Source: DASUAS01 sp963750045
GTDB taxonomy: Bacteria; Actinomycetota; Acidimicrobiia; IMCC26256; DASPTH01
Length of the DNA: 64,000 nt
Reading direction: 5' to 3'
Assembly: GCA_963750045.1 (NCBI GenBank)
Contig: CAVVPD010000006.1
Location: 1 to 64,000, forward strand
Position 1 is the first letter of the stretch. The number at the start of each line of letters is the position of its first letter. Positions 32,618 through 42,278 of the stretch are shown in pieces. The position numbers and the translations under genes are program-made. The notes below the pieces were generated by a model that saw only the letters and a program-made list of their open reading frames with translations, ran no database searches and was not told where the DNA came from.

Positions 32618-34093
32618 GTGATGGCGCTCGACGCCGACGCTCCCGCGCTCGAGTTCGAGGGCCGTTGGTTGACCTGGGGTGACCTCTCGGCCATCGCCGC
32701 CGAGGTCGATCGCGTCCTCGCCAAGCTCGGCCTCGGTGCCGGCGCGCCGGTCGGGCTCATGTTGCGCAACCGGCCGGCTGCGCTGGGCGCGTTCCTGGGC
32801 CTGCTGCGCGCCGGCGCGTGCGTGGTCACGGTCAACCCGGTGCTCGGCGCCGAACGGCTGCACACCGACCTGCCGGGGCTCGGGCTCCCGCTGCTCATCG
32901 GTGAAGCGGACGACCTGGCGTTGGCGCCGCCCTCGGGCCTGCCCGCGACCCGCGCGCGGCGCCCTCGGTCGCTTCGGTGCTCCCATCGATCTCACCCCGG
33001 CCGCCGAGGGTCCACCGGCTGTCGCGCCGACGCCCGGCGTCGCGGTGCGCATGCTCACCAGCGGCACCACCGGCCCGCCCAAGCGCATCGACCTGGGCTA
33101 CGAGATGCTCGAGCTGGTCATGCGGGGAGCGAAGCACTACGAGACAGGGACCGGCACGGATCTCCGGCTCCGCACCGGTGTCGTCATCCTCAACGCGCCG
33201 CTCGTGCACGTGAGCGGCGTGTTCCGCGCGTTGCAGGCGGTGCTCGACGGCCGTCGCATCGCGCTGCTCGAGCGGTTCACCGTCGACGGCTGGGTCGCGG
33301 CGGTACGCGAGCACCAGCCCAAGACTGTCTCGCTCGTGCCGACCGCGCTGCGCATGGTGCTCGACGCCGACGTCGGGAACGACGTGTTCGCCAGCATCCG
33401 TTCGGTGGTGTCGGGCACCGCGCCGCTCGATCCCGATGTCGCCGACGCGTTCAGCGAGCGCTACGGCGTGCCCGTGCTCACCTCGTACGGCGCTACCGAG
33501 TTCGGCGGGGGAGTGGCGGGCTGGAACTTCGCCGACCACCAGGAGTTCCGCGTCGCGAAGCGGGGCAGCGTCGGACCGCGCGCACGCGGGATGCGACCTG
33601 CGCATCGTCGACGCCGAGCTCGGCACCGATCTCGGTACCGACACGGTCGGGCTGCTCGAGGTGCGCGCCGCGCAGCTCGGCACTGCCGAGTGGGTGCGCA
33701 CCACCGATCTCGCCGCGTCTCGACGACGACGGCTTCCTCTGGATCGTCGGTCGCACCGACCAGACCATCCTCCGCGGTGGGTACAAGGTCCAGCCCGAGG
33801 TCGTGCGGGCCGCACTCGAACGTGATCCCGGCGTGGTGGAGGCCGCGGTGGTCGGCGTGCCCGACGCCCGGCTCGGCGCGGTGCCGGTCGCTGCCGTCCT
33901 GCGCCGTCCCGGGCACGACGTCGACGCAGCGTCGCTGCTCGCCGGGGCGAGCGCTCACCTGGCGCGCTACGAGGTGCCCGTCGCCGTCAATGTGGTCGAC
34001 GAGCTGCCTCGCACGACGTCGGGCAAGGCCGACCTCGCCGCGGTCCGGGCGATGTTCGCCCACGTTTCGGCGGCGGCGGAGGCGCGGAGGTGA
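32618..34093 (+). CDS. Acyl-CoA ligase (ANL superfamily), three frameshifts
   Basis: GTG 32618 begins VMALDADAPALEFEGRWLTW; the true start may be nearer 32586, overlapping the crotonase stop. The AMP-binding motif VRMLTSGTTGPPKRIDLGYE is intact, as are VLTSYGATEFGGGVAGW, WIVGRTDQTILRGGYKVQPE and the A10 region LPRTTSGKADLAAVRAMF. Frame changes are required near 32955, 33590 and 33720. About 490 residues, at the short end of the family. It is the first of three ligases and a thioesterase arranged in a row, so several acids or several stages of one pathway may need activation. Confidence 0.78.
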   Translation: MMALDADAPALEFEGRWLTWGDLSAIAAEVDRVLAKLGLGAGAPVGLMLRNRPAALGAFLGLLRAGACVVTVNPVLGAERLHTDLPGLGLPLLIGEADDLALAPPSGLPATRARRPRSLRCSHRSHPGRRGSTGCRADARRRGAHAHQRHHRPAQAHRPGLRDARAGHAGSEALRDRDRHGSPAPHRCRHPQRAARARERRVPRVAGGARRPSHRAARAVHRRRLGRGGTRAPAQDCLARADRAAHGARRRRRERRVRQHPFGGVGHRAARSRCRRRVQRALRRARAHLVRRYRVRRGSGGLELRRPPGVPRREAGQRRTARTRDATCASSTPSSAPISVPTRSGCSRCAPRSSALPSGCAPPISPRLDDDGFLWIVGRTDQTILRGGYKVQPEVVRAALERDPGVVEAAVVGVPDARLGAVPVAAVLRRPGHDVDAASLLAGASAHLARYEVPVAVNVVDELPRTTSGKADLAAVRAMFAHVSAAAEARR

Positions 34094-34729
34094 CGGCGGA
34101 GAAGTGGTACTTCGGTGAGTCGCCGCTGCCCGAGGTGGCCGAGTTGGCGACGGTGTTGCGGGAGCTCACCAGCACGGTGCTCTCGCTCGAGCAGGCCCCG
34201 CCCGAGCTCAACGAGCTGACCGAGGCGCTGCGCGCCGCCAACCGCACCTTTGCGGCGAGCGCGCCACCCGACCTGATGCCGCGGATCGGCGAGCACCCGT
34301 CCGCCGACCGGCGCGTCGTACGTCGACCACGGGTACGACGTCGGCGCCTACAACCCGTGCTTCCCCGAGTACACCCTCGAGGTCGAGGACACGAGCGCGC
34401 GCGGCACCGTCGAGTTCCCGATCGCGTACGAGGGGCCGCCGGGGATCGTGCACGGCGGGTTCCTGGCGGTGTTCTTCGACTGCGTCCTGCAACAGCTGAA
34501 CTGCGAGCTCGGGCTCGCGGGCAAGACTGCCGAGCTGTCGCTGCGGTTCCGCCGCCCGGCTCCGCTGCTCACCCCGCTGGCGTACCGCGCCGCGCGGACG
34601 TTCGAGGACAACCGGATCGTGCTGCACGCCGAGCTGCTCCGCGGCGACGACCTGTTGTGCGAGGCGCACATGCGCGCGGTCAAGGGCGACCACGACGCGC
34701 TTCCCGCGGTGTCGCCGCGTCGGGCATGA
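34090..34729 (+). CDS. PaaI/THEM4-like hotdog-fold thioesterase, one frameshift
   Basis: GTG 34090 overlaps the ligase stop and gives VTAEKWYFGESPLPEVAELA. After a break near 34310 the hotdog domain reads AYEGPPGIVHGGFLAVFFDC, with the HGG motif and following acidic residue typical of acyl-CoA thioesterases, then ELSLRFRRPAPLLTPLAYRA and LLCEAHMRAVKGDHD. About 212 residues. It would hydrolyse an acyl-CoA, releasing CoA. Its position between two ligases suggests control of CoA loading or removal of dead-end thioesters. Confidence 0.8.
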
Positions 34730-36315
34730 GCACCTCCCGCGTGAGGACCTCCCTCATGAGCGCGCCGACGACGGTCAGCCGCGTCCTGCGCGAGCGCGTC
34801 GCCACGCAGCCCGACGTCGAGTACGTGGTGTGCGACGACGACCGCCTCACCTACGCCGAGGCCGAACGGCGGAGCCGGGTGCTCGCGCGCGGGTTGCTGG
34901 CCGCGGGCGCGGGTCGGGGGAGCCGGGTGGGGCTGCTCTACCCGACCGGGATCGACTTCGTGCTCGCGTGGCTGGCCGCGGTGCGGGTCGGCGCGATCGC
35001 GGTTCCCATCAGCACGTTCTCCACGAGCCGGGAGCTGCGTGACCTGTTCACCCGCGCCGACGTCGACCTCGTGCTCGGCGTCGCCGGGTACCGGGGCAAC
35101 GACTACGCGGTCGCGATCGAGGATGCGGTCGGGCCGTTCGGGGAGGATGGTCGCCCCGCGGCGGCGCCCCACCTCCGGCGCGTGTGGCTCGACGGGTTCG
35201 CCGACCTGGATCGGCGCGCGGCCGAGGTGCCCGACGCGGTACTCGACGCGCTCGAGGATGACATCACGCCCGACGACCGCATGATCCTCGTGCACACGTC
35301 GGGCTCGACCAGCGCGCCCAAGGGCGTCATCCACCAGCACGGTGCGCTGCTCGGGCACCTCGCCACCCTCAACGGGATCCGCGGCCTTGATGCGGGTACC
35401 CGCCTGTTCTCCAACTCGCCGATGTTCTGGATCGGTGGTCTCGCCTACAACATCGTCGGCGCGCTGGTGGCAGGTGCGACGCTCCTGTGCTCGGCGGCCA
35501 CCGACCCGGTCGTCACCCTGGATTTCATCGAGCGCGAGCGTCCGGAGCTGACCAACGGCTACGCCGCCTCGATCGCGGCCCTGGTCGCGCACCCGTCGTT
35601 CCCGGACCGCGACTTCTCGTCCGTCCGCTCCGGCAACCTGCACCCGCTGCTGCCCGAGGCGATCCGCCCGACCGACCTCGAGCTGCGCCACAACATGCTC
35701 GGGACGACCGAGACCGGCAGCGTCTGCCTCATGAGCGGCGACGAGACCGATCAGCCCGAACAGCGGCGCGGGTCCTTCGGGCTGCAGGTCCCGGGCCTCA
35801 CGCCCCGGGTGGTCGACCCCGAGACGCTGGAGGACGTGCCCGTCGGCACCATCGGCGAGCTCTGGTTCCGCGGCCCGTCGCTCATGGAGGGCTACTACGG
35901 GCGCGAGCGCTTCGAGGTGTTCACCTCCGACGGCTGGTACCGCACCGGCGACCTCTTCCACGTCGACGCCGACGGGTTCTTCTACTTCCGCGGCCGGCGC
36001 GGCGCCATGATCAAGACCGCGGGTGCGAACGTGTCGCCGCTCGAGGTCGAAGCGGCGATCCAGGACGCGACCGGCGGTCTCGCGGCGATGGTGCTCGGCG
36101 TGCCCGATCCCGAGCGCGACCAGGTGGTGGCGGCGGTGATCCTCGCCGAGCCGGCCACCGCGCCGGATCTCGACGCGCTGCGCACCGACCTCCGCGCCCG
36201 TCTGTCGGCCTACAAGGTGCCGCGCCGCTTCCTGGTCCTCGCGCCCGCGGACCTGCCGATGTTGTCGAGCGGCAAGCCCGACCTGGGCGCGATCGGGGAG
36301 CTGTTCGATGGATGA
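34726..36315 (+). CDS. Acyl-CoA ligase (ANL superfamily)
   Basis: A 529-residue protein from ATG 34726, with a second in-frame ATG at 34756. The AMP-binding motif MILVHTSGSTSAPKGVIHQH is at about residues 186-205, LRHNMLGTTETGSVCLMSG the A5 region, WYRTGDLFHVDADGFFYFRG the A7/A8 region, and LPMLSSGKPDLGAIGELF the A10 tail with its Lys. It is intact. The gene overlaps the thioesterase by 4 bp and the next ligase by 8 bp, so the three are tightly coupled. The ligase is closely related in plan to the next one (FSTSRELRDL compared with FLRPPELAAQL), pointing to duplication. Confidence 0.88.
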   Translation: MSTSRVRTSLMSAPTTVSRVLRERVATQPDVEYVVCDDDRLTYAEAERRSRVLARGLLAAGAGRGSRVGLLYPTGIDFVLAWLAAVRVGAIAVPISTFSTSRELRDLFTRADVDLVLGVAGYRGNDYAVAIEDAVGPFGEDGRPAAAPHLRRVWLDGFADLDRRAAEVPDAVLDALEDDITPDDRMILVHTSGSTSAPKGVIHQHGALLGHLATLNGIRGLDAGTRLFSNSPMFWIGGLAYNIVGALVAGATLLCSAATDPVVTLDFIERERPELTNGYAASIAALVAHPSFPDRDFSSVRSGNLHPLLPEAIRPTDLELRHNMLGTTETGSVCLMSGDETDQPEQRRGSFGLQVPGLTPRVVDPETLEDVPVGTIGELWFRGPSLMEGYYGRERFEVFTSDGWYRTGDLFHVDADGFFYFRGRRGAMIKTAGANVSPLEVEAAIQDATGGLAAMVLGVPDPERDQVVAAVILAEPATAPDLDALRTDLRARLSAYKVPRRFLVLAPADLPMLSSGKPDLGAIGELFDG

Positions 36316-37859
36316 GCGCCTGACCGTTCCCGCGCTGGTCCGGCGCTGGGCGGCCGAGCAACCTGACCGGGCGTTCGTCGTCACCGATGACGACGTCCTC
36401 ACGTACGGCGAGCTCGACCACCGGAGCGCGGCCTGGGCCGAACGCTTCGCCGACCTCGGGGTGGGCAAGGGCACGCGAGTCGGTGTCCTGATGCCCAACG
36501 GCACCGCGTGGTCGGTCGTCGCGTTCGGCGCCAGCCGCGCCGGCGCGACGACCGTCCCGCTCAGCACGTTCCTGCGGCCACCCGAGCTCGCCGCGCAGCT
36601 GCGCACCGCCGGGGTGGAGCACCTGGTGCTGCTCGGCGCGTTCCTCGGGCGCGACTACGTGGCCGACCTCATGGCCATCTCCCCCGAGCTCGTCACCGGG
36701 ACCCGCCTGATGGTCGACGCGCTCCCGCATCTGCGCACGATCACGGTCTGGGAGGGTGACGGCCCGCTCCCCGACGCGGCGTCCCGACCCGAGCTGGTGG
36801 ACGCCCTCGACGCGTCGGTACGGCCGGCCGACGACCTCGCGATCGTGTTCACGTCCGGGAGCCGGGGCACGCCCAAGGGCGTGATCCACACCCACGGCGG
36901 CGCGCTCGCGGCCACCGCCGCCGGGCTCGGCGTCCGCCGGCTCACCGCGCGACGACCGCCTCTACATCCCGATGCCGTTCTTCTGGGTCGGCGGGTTCGG
37001 CACCGGGCTCCTCTCGACGCTGCTCGCGGGCGCCACCCTGCTGACCGAGGCGCGCCCGGAGCCGGCGCGCACGCTGCCGTTCCTCGAGCGCAACCGGGTC
37101 ACGCTCTTCCGCGGCTGGCCCGACCAGGCCGCAGCACTCGCGCGTGACCCGGGTTTCGCGACCGCCGACCTCTCGACGCTGCGACCGGGAAGCCTCGACG
37201 CGGTGATGCCGGCCGAGCGGCGCGCCGGCGCGGGGCAGCGCGCCGGCCTGCTCGGCATGACCGAGTCGTTCGGTCCGTACAGCGGGTTCGCGCTCGACCG
37301 GACCTTGCCCCCCGGCAAGGAGGGCAGCTGCGGGCAGGTGTTCGACGGCGTCGAGCTGCGCGTCGTCGACCTCGAGACGGGCGCGCCGGTTCCTGCCGGC
37401 GAGACCGGCGAGCTCCAGCTCCGCGGTCCCAACCTGATGCGCGGCATCTGCGGTCGCACGCGCGCGGAGGTGTTCACCGAGGACGGCTTCTATCCGACCG
37501 GAGACCTCGGCCATCTCGACGCCGACGGCTTCGTCTTCCTCACCGGCCGGCGCGACGACATGTTCAAGGTGCGCGGCGCCACGGTCTACCCGAGCGAGGT
37601 CGAGGCCGCGCTGCGGACCATTCCGGGTGTGGTCCGAGCGCTCGTCGTCGACGTCGAGCGCGACGGCGCGCTCGCGGTGGCTGCCGCGGTGGTCCTCAGC
37701 GACGAGAGCCTCACCGCCGACGACCTCACGCGCGAGACGAAGGCGTGCCTGAGCTCGTTCAAGGTCCCGACGCACTGGTTGGTCATCGCGCCGGACGACG
37801 TGCCCATGATGTCGACCGGCAAGGTGGACAAGACCGCCCTGCAGCAGCTGTTCGCGTGA
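36308..37859 (+). CDS. Acyl-CoA ligase (ANL superfamily), one frameshift
   Basis: ATG 36308 begins MDERLTVPALVRRWAAEQPD. The AMP-binding motif LAIVFTSGSRGTPKGVIHTH is at about residues 175-194. An extra base near 36950 breaks the frame before RLYIPMPFFWVGGFGTGLLS. Later blocks are LLGMTESFGPYSGFALDR, FYPTGDLGHLDADGFVFLTG, MFKVRGATVYPSEVEAALRT and the A10 tail VPMMSTGKVDKTALQQLF. About 517 residues. It is a near neighbour in sequence of the ligase at 34726-36315. The substrate is not predictable. Confidence 0.83.
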
Positions 37860-37893
37860 CCCGAACCCGCATCGACCGGACGGACCGACACCC

Positions 37894-38649
37894 ATGACGG
37901 ATCGTGACCTCTTCCTCCACGAGTACATCGACATCAACGGGATGCACCAGTGGGACTACATGGAGCACACGCTCCAGCAGTCCGGCGATGAGAAGGTCGA
38001 ATTCGAGCTCCTCGGCACGTGGTACACGATGGGCATCACCGCGCGCTGGCCGCAGGTGGTCAACGTGTGGGAGATCCCCGGCGGGTGGGACGGCTGGTTC
38101 GGCAAGATCGACCGCCTGGGCCTCAAGCGCGCCAGCAACGTCACGCTGAACTCGTGGTGGAAGCAGGCCTACGAGTACCGCTCGGGTGGGTTCGACCGCC
38201 TGCTCGGCGGCGTCCCGGGATGCCCGAACATGGCGACGCTGGCGCGCGATGCCGTGCAGGGCGAGCTGTTCGTGCACGAGATGACCGAGGTGCGTCCGGG
38301 TACCGCGCTCGAGTACCTCGACGCGGTGCGCGAGGAGCGGGCGCCGCTCCTCGCCGACTACGACCACCGCCTCGTGGGGCTCTACGAGGTGATGATGAAC
38401 GACTACGAGGTGTGCACCATCTGGGCCACCAGCCCGGACGGCCACGTGCGGGCGGCGAAGGCACACGACGAAGCGCGCGCGCTGGCGAGGCTGAGCGGCG
38501 TGGACGCCGACCCGCGGTTCGAGGCGTGGCACGCCCGGGCGCGTGAGTGGACCGTGCACTGGCGCGAGGAGCTCATGACGCCCCACGCGGGCACGTTGTG
38601 CGCGCCGGAGGCCATCCCCGTCGACGACAGCGCCGTCGGAGACGCCTGA
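37894..38649 (+). CDS. Uncharacterised protein, possibly NIPSNAP-like
   Basis: A 251-residue soluble protein, MTDRDLFLHEYIDINGMHQW onwards. It is rich in Trp and Tyr (WDYMEHTLQQSGDEKVEFEL, VWEIPGGWDGWFGKIDRLGL, CTIWATSPDGHVRAAKAHDE). The two halves look similar in spacing, each with a strand containing W or Y followed by a helix. This suggests a duplicated ferredoxin-like dimeric alpha/beta fold as in NIPSNAP proteins, but I cannot confirm it. No membrane segment or signal peptide is evident. Last gene of the long plus-strand operon, 34 bp after the ligase, so it may assist in the same pathway. Confidence 0.6.
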   Translation: MTDRDLFLHEYIDINGMHQWDYMEHTLQQSGDEKVEFELLGTWYTMGITARWPQVVNVWEIPGGWDGWFGKIDRLGLKRASNVTLNSWWKQAYEYRSGGFDRLLGGVPGCPNMATLARDAVQGELFVHEMTEVRPGTALEYLDAVREERAPLLADYDHRLVGLYEVMMNDYEVCTIWATSPDGHVRAAKAHDEARALARLSGVDADPRFEAWHARAREWTVHWREELMTPHAGTLCAPEAIPVDDSAVGDA

Positions 38650-38658
38650 CCTCAGGCG
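38643..38658. terminator. Hairpin formed by the ends of convergent genes
   Basis: CGCCTGA (38643-38649) and TCAGGCG (38652-38658) are perfect 7-bp inverted arms with a 2-nt loop. The arms contain the stop codons of the genes on either strand (TGA of the plus gene, TCA read as TGA on minus). This probably ends transcription from both sides, though there is no T-tract. Confidence 0.45.
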
Positions 38659-39869
38659 ACGACGCCGCGCACCTTGAGGTCGACGACGGTGTCCCAGTCG
38701 ATGCCGAGGCCGGCGAGGATGGCGTCGCCGTGCTCGTTGAACTCGGGCGCCCGCGTGGGCACGGGCGGCTCCTCGTCGAACTGGATCGGCGCCGCGGTCA
38801 ACCGGAAGGGTGTGCCCTCGGCGGTGGCGCAGTCCTGGAGGTAGCCGTTGGCGACCGTCTGCGGATCGTCGGCGACCTCCAGCGTGTCCTGCACGACCAC
38901 CCACTGGCCGGAGAAGGTGTCGAGGAGCTCGCGCCACTCGGCCACCAATCGCTCGGCGATCACCTCGGTGAGGATCTCGATCGCGTCGCCGCTGTTCGCG
39001 AGGAGCGCGGCGTGGTCGGCGAAGCGCGGGTCGGTGGCCAACTCGGGTCGCCCGACCACCTGGCACAGCTCCGGCCAGTACTTGCCGGCCTGCAGGCAGA
39101 TGAACGCCAGCCAGCGCCCGTCCTTCGTGAGGTAGTTGTTGGTCAGCGGGTTGCGGCGCACCGCGTCGGCGGGCGGCGGCATCCACGGAACGTCGGCGAT
39201 GAGCGACAGCGCGATCGCCTGGCCGTGGGCCCACATGGCCGAGCCGAGCAGCGACACGTCGACGACGGTCGCCTCACCGGTGCGCTCGCGGTGGAAGAGC
39301 GCGCCCATCATCCCGCCGGCGATCGTCATCGCGCCGATCGAGTCGCCGAAGCCGGGCCCGGGCGGCCCCACGACGTGTCCGTACTCCGGACGGGACATGC
39401 CGATGGCGATGCCGGAACGGTTCCAGAACGCGAGGCTGTCGTACGAGCCCTTGTCGGCGTCGGGCCCGCGCTCACCTTGGCCCGTGCCGCGCACGTAGAT
39501 GATGTCCGGGTTGGCGGCGCGGATCTCCTCGAGACCGATGCGCAGCTTCGTGCGCACGTGGGGGAGCTTGTTGGTGAGAAAGATGTCGCAGGTCGCGGCG
39601 AGTCGGTAGAGGATGTCGAGGCCCTCGTCGCTGGTGAGGTCGAGGCCCAGGCTCTGCTTGCCGCGGTTCGAGTGCTCGAGCAGCGCGTGCACGCCACCGC
39701 CGATGTCGACGACCCCGCTCGAGGCCAGGCCGCGCATGGCGTCGCCCCGCTCGACGTGCTCGATCTTGACGACCTCGGCGCCCCAGTCGGCCATCAGCGC
39801 CGACGCCGCGGGCACGAACGTGTGCTCCGCGACCTCCAGGATCCGGACGCCTTCCATCACCTTGGTCAT
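38652..39869 (-). CDS. CaiB/BaiF-type (family III) CoA-transferase
   Basis: An intact 405-residue protein from ATG 39869 (MTKVMEGVRILEVAEHTFVP). Family blocks are ALMADWGAEVVKIEHVERGD, HSNRGKQSLGLDLTSDEG and NPDIIYVRGTGQGERGPDA. The catalytic Asp of the family is expected in the segment PGPGFGDSIGAMTIAGGMMG (GxxxD). It would exchange CoA between an acyl-CoA and a free carboxylic acid. It stands alone on the minus strand, divergent from the crotonase at 40045, with a 175-bp spacer in which I see no strong promoter beyond a possible TAGCGT hexamer near 39987. Confidence 0.88.
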   Translation of the reverse strand: MTKVMEGVRILEVAEHTFVPAASALMADWGAEVVKIEHVERGDAMRGLASSGVVDIGGGVHALLEHSNRGKQSLGLDLTSDEGLDILYRLAATCDIFLTNKLPHVRTKLRIGLEEIRAANPDIIYVRGTGQGERGPDADKGSYDSLAFWNRSGIAIGMSRPEYGHVVGPPGPGFGDSIGAMTIAGGMMGALFHRERTGEATVVDVSLLGSAMWAHGQAIALSLIADVPWMPPPADAVRRNPLTNNYLTKDGRWLAFICLQAGKYWPELCQVVGRPELATDPRFADHAALLANSGDAIEILTEVIAERLVAEWRELLDTFSGQWVVVQDTLEVADDPQTVANGYLQDCATAEGTPFRLTAAPIQFDEEPPVPTRAPEFNEHGDAILAGLGIDWDTVVDLKVRGVVA

Positions 39870-40044
39870 GTGTTGTCTCCGAGTCGTCGTCGCCAGACCG
39901 CCGGCGGGTGCGCGCGGCATCTTGCCATCAATGTCGCCTCGAGTGCCTCCAGGACTGGCCTGCGGCGACGTCGCCGACCCCTGGGATAGCGTCCGCCCGC
40001 TGATGCGGCGCACGCGGCGCCGCGGGCGAGAGAAGGAGCGCTCA

Positions 40045-40901
40045 GTGGCCAAGCGCACGAGGTACGCCGAGTACCAGGACCGGTACGCGAACTTCGCGTT
40101 CGAGCTGACCGACGACGGCATCCTCTTCATGCAGTGTCACACCAACGGCGACAGCCTGGTGTGGAGCTGGGAGGCGCACGACGGCATGTCCGATGTGTTC
40201 GCCGACATCGCCGGTGATCGCGAGATCAAGGTCCTGATCCACACCGGGACCGGCGAGAACTACAACGCCAACTGGGGTGCAGCGCCCGGTGGAAGCACGG
40301 TCAAGCCGATCTACCTGGCGATGGAAGGCCAGGAAGGGCTCATGCAGCTCGACGAGAAGGCATGGTACGGCCGCATGCTCGTCGAGAACGTGCTCGCGGT
40401 CGACGTGCCGATCATCAGCGCGGTCAACGGACCGTGCAGCATCCACTCGGAAGTTCCCCTGTTGTCCGACATCGTGCTCGCGTCGGACACTGCGTACTTC
40501 CAGGACCTCGCGCACTTCCCCCGCGGTCTGGTGCCGGGCGACGGTTCGCACGTGCTCTGGGCGATGCTCGTAGGTCCGAACCGGGCTCGCTCGATGCTCC
40601 TCATGGGCAAGAAGTTGGGTGCGCAGGAGGCGCTCGACTGGGGCGTGGTCGCCGAGGTGCTGCCACCGGACCAGCTGGTCGACCGCGCGCGTGGGAGATC
40701 GCGCGCGAGCTCGTGCAGCGGCCACCGCTCGTGTTGCGCTACACGCGACAGCTGTTCATGCAGGGCTTCAAGCGGGCGTTTCTCGACGAACTCGGTCATG
40801 GCCTCGCGCGCGAGACCTACGCCCAGCGTCAGTTCTTCCCCCAGGGCGGCGGGATGCGGGGCCTCGACCGCGCGTGGGACCAGGAACCCTGGTCCGACTG
40901 A
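40045..40901 (+). CDS. Enoyl-CoA hydratase/isomerase family protein, one frameshift
   Basis: GTG 40045 follows GAGAAGGAGCGCTCA and gives VAKRTRYAEYQDRYANFAFE. Blocks are LIHTGTGENYNANWGAAPGG, VNGPCSIHSEVPLLSDIVLA and FPRGLVPGDGSHVLWAMLVG. The last block has Pro-Gly-Asp-Gly where hydratases have a catalytic Glu. The oxyanion region with CSIHSEVPLL is unusual. A break near 40690 precedes IARELVQRPPLVLRYTRQLF, and the end is MRGLDRAWDQEPWSD. About 285 residues. The sequence resembles crotonases that cleave C-C bonds, such as 6-oxocamphor hydrolase, more than true hydratases, but that is a tentative comparison. Confidence 0.72.
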
Positions 40902-40930
40902 GGGAGGCCGGGAATCTCGTCGCGTGTGCC

Positions 40931-41461
40931 TCAGATCGGTCGGTAGCCCTCGGGGTTCGTCGATTGCCAGCGCCAGTGGTCGGCGCACATCTCGCCGAGC
41001 GTGCGCGACGCTCGCCAGTCGCGCCGCGCACGCTCGAGGGCCGCGGCCACGGCCCCGATCGCGCCGTAGACCGACGCGCGGTCGTGCGCGAGGTGTCCGG
41101 GACCGCTGCAGGGAGGAAGATCGGGGAAGCCCGATGCCCGCAGTGCGCCCGATGCCGCGAGCGCGGGAAGCGGCTCGAGGTGCCACCCGGCCCGCGGCCC
41201 GCTCCGCCCGAGATCCGTCAGCGCCACGTGCACGAGGTGGGGGTGTGGTGCGACCAGCGCGCTCGCGTTGAGGTTCTCGACGAGCACGTCCACGCTCGCG
41301 AGCAGTTCGTCGAGTCGCGCGCGATCGTGACGGTCGTCGAGATCGAGCACGACGCCACGCTTGTTCGCGTTCCGGTACGCGTGGGCCGACGAGTCGGGGG
41401 GATCACCGCGTTCGACGCGGATCACGTCGGCGCCGAAATCGGCGAGGATGCGGGCGCACAA
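40931..41461 (-). CDS. Half-length family III CoA-transferase-like protein
   Basis: About 176 residues, from a TTG at 41461 (CARILADFGADVIRVERGDP). The sequence upstream, DLTDLRVA, is also family-like, so the true start may be lost. It contains the N-terminal CoA-transferase pattern RNANKRGVVLDLDDRHDR, the strand PHLVHVALTDLGRSGPRAG, and GHLAHDRASVYGAIGAVAAA. The last aligns with the helix after the catalytic Asp in CaiB proteins. It then stops at YRPI after DHWRWQSTNPEGYRP, lacking the whole second half of the family. Either it is a stand-alone single-domain form or a truncated gene. It is downstream of the SDR at 41498 on the same strand. Confidence 0.55.
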   Translation of the reverse strand: MCARILADFGADVIRVERGDPPDSSAHAYRNANKRGVVLDLDDRHDRARLDELLASVDVLVENLNASALVAPHPHLVHVALTDLGRSGPRAGWHLEPLPALAASGALRASGFPDLPPCSGPGHLAHDRASVYGAIGAVAAALERARRDWRASRTLGEMCADHWRWQSTNPEGYRPI

Positions 41462-41497
41462 TGCGACCCGCAGGTCGGTGAGGTCGTGCGACGGACG

Positions 41498-42253
41498 TCA
41501 GGTCGTGACGCCGACCGGCTCACCGAAGAGCAGTACCGCCTTCGCCCTGGCGTCGTCAGGGATGGCGCCCCAGATCAGGTCGGCGGACCCGTCGGCCGAG
41601 AGCATGTTGCCCGTGTGCACCGCCTCGGCGATGCCGGGAACGCCGGGATGCGTGTCGGGCGGCAGCTCGGCTTCCCGCCGCGCCGCGGGCGTGTCGACGA
41701 AGCCGGGGCGGATGGCGCAGACCCACGGGCCCTTCCCGCGGTCATCGCGCTCGGCCCGCACGCACCGCACCCATTGCTCGATCGCGGCTTTGGCGGCGCC
41801 GTAGTTCGCGTAGCCCGGTTACACGATCCGCGCCGTCGCCGACGACATCTGCACGAGTCCCGCATCGACGCCGGCGTCGACCGCGGGTGCGACGGCGCGG
41901 AGGTAGTAGTCGCCGAGCGCGATGGCTGCGACGCAGTTGGCCATGAACTCGTCGACGTGCGTGGCGTGATCGCCCTCGCCCATGTACCCGCGGCCCCAGT
42001 AGTGCAACGCGTTGTGGATGAACAGCGCACGCTCGCCCCGGAACGTCGCGAGCCGTTCGGTGAGGTGCGCGCCGACCGCGTCCCACGACACCATGTCGGT
42101 GAGGTCGAAGTAGACGGACTCGAAGTCGGGGTGCGGCCGTCGCGAGACGCTGATGATCTCGGTGTCCGGCCACGGGCAGTTCCGGGCGAGCGCCTCACCG
42201 ATGCCGGACGTCGCGCCCGTGATCCAGACGATGTTCGTGCGGTCGCCAGCCAT
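41498..42253 (-). pseudogene. Short-chain dehydrogenase/reductase with an in-frame stop
   Basis: ATG 42253 begins MAGDRTNIVWITGATSGIGE (cofactor loop TGATSGIG). The frame continues to LVQMSSATARIV, with the catalytic Ser, where TAA at 41821-41819 stops it. In the same frame, translation would continue PGYANYGAAKAAIEQWVRCV with the catalytic Tyr and Lys, to FGEPVGVTT at TGA 41500-41498. CAA (Gln) to TAA by one transition would explain it. Full length would be about 250 residues. This is the only in-frame nonsense codon noted, unlike the frameshifts elsewhere. It may be real inactivation or a base error. Divergent from the phosphotransferase at 42292. Confidence 0.75.
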
Positions 42254-42278
42254 GTCGCCTCCTCGTCGCCCGGGATTA

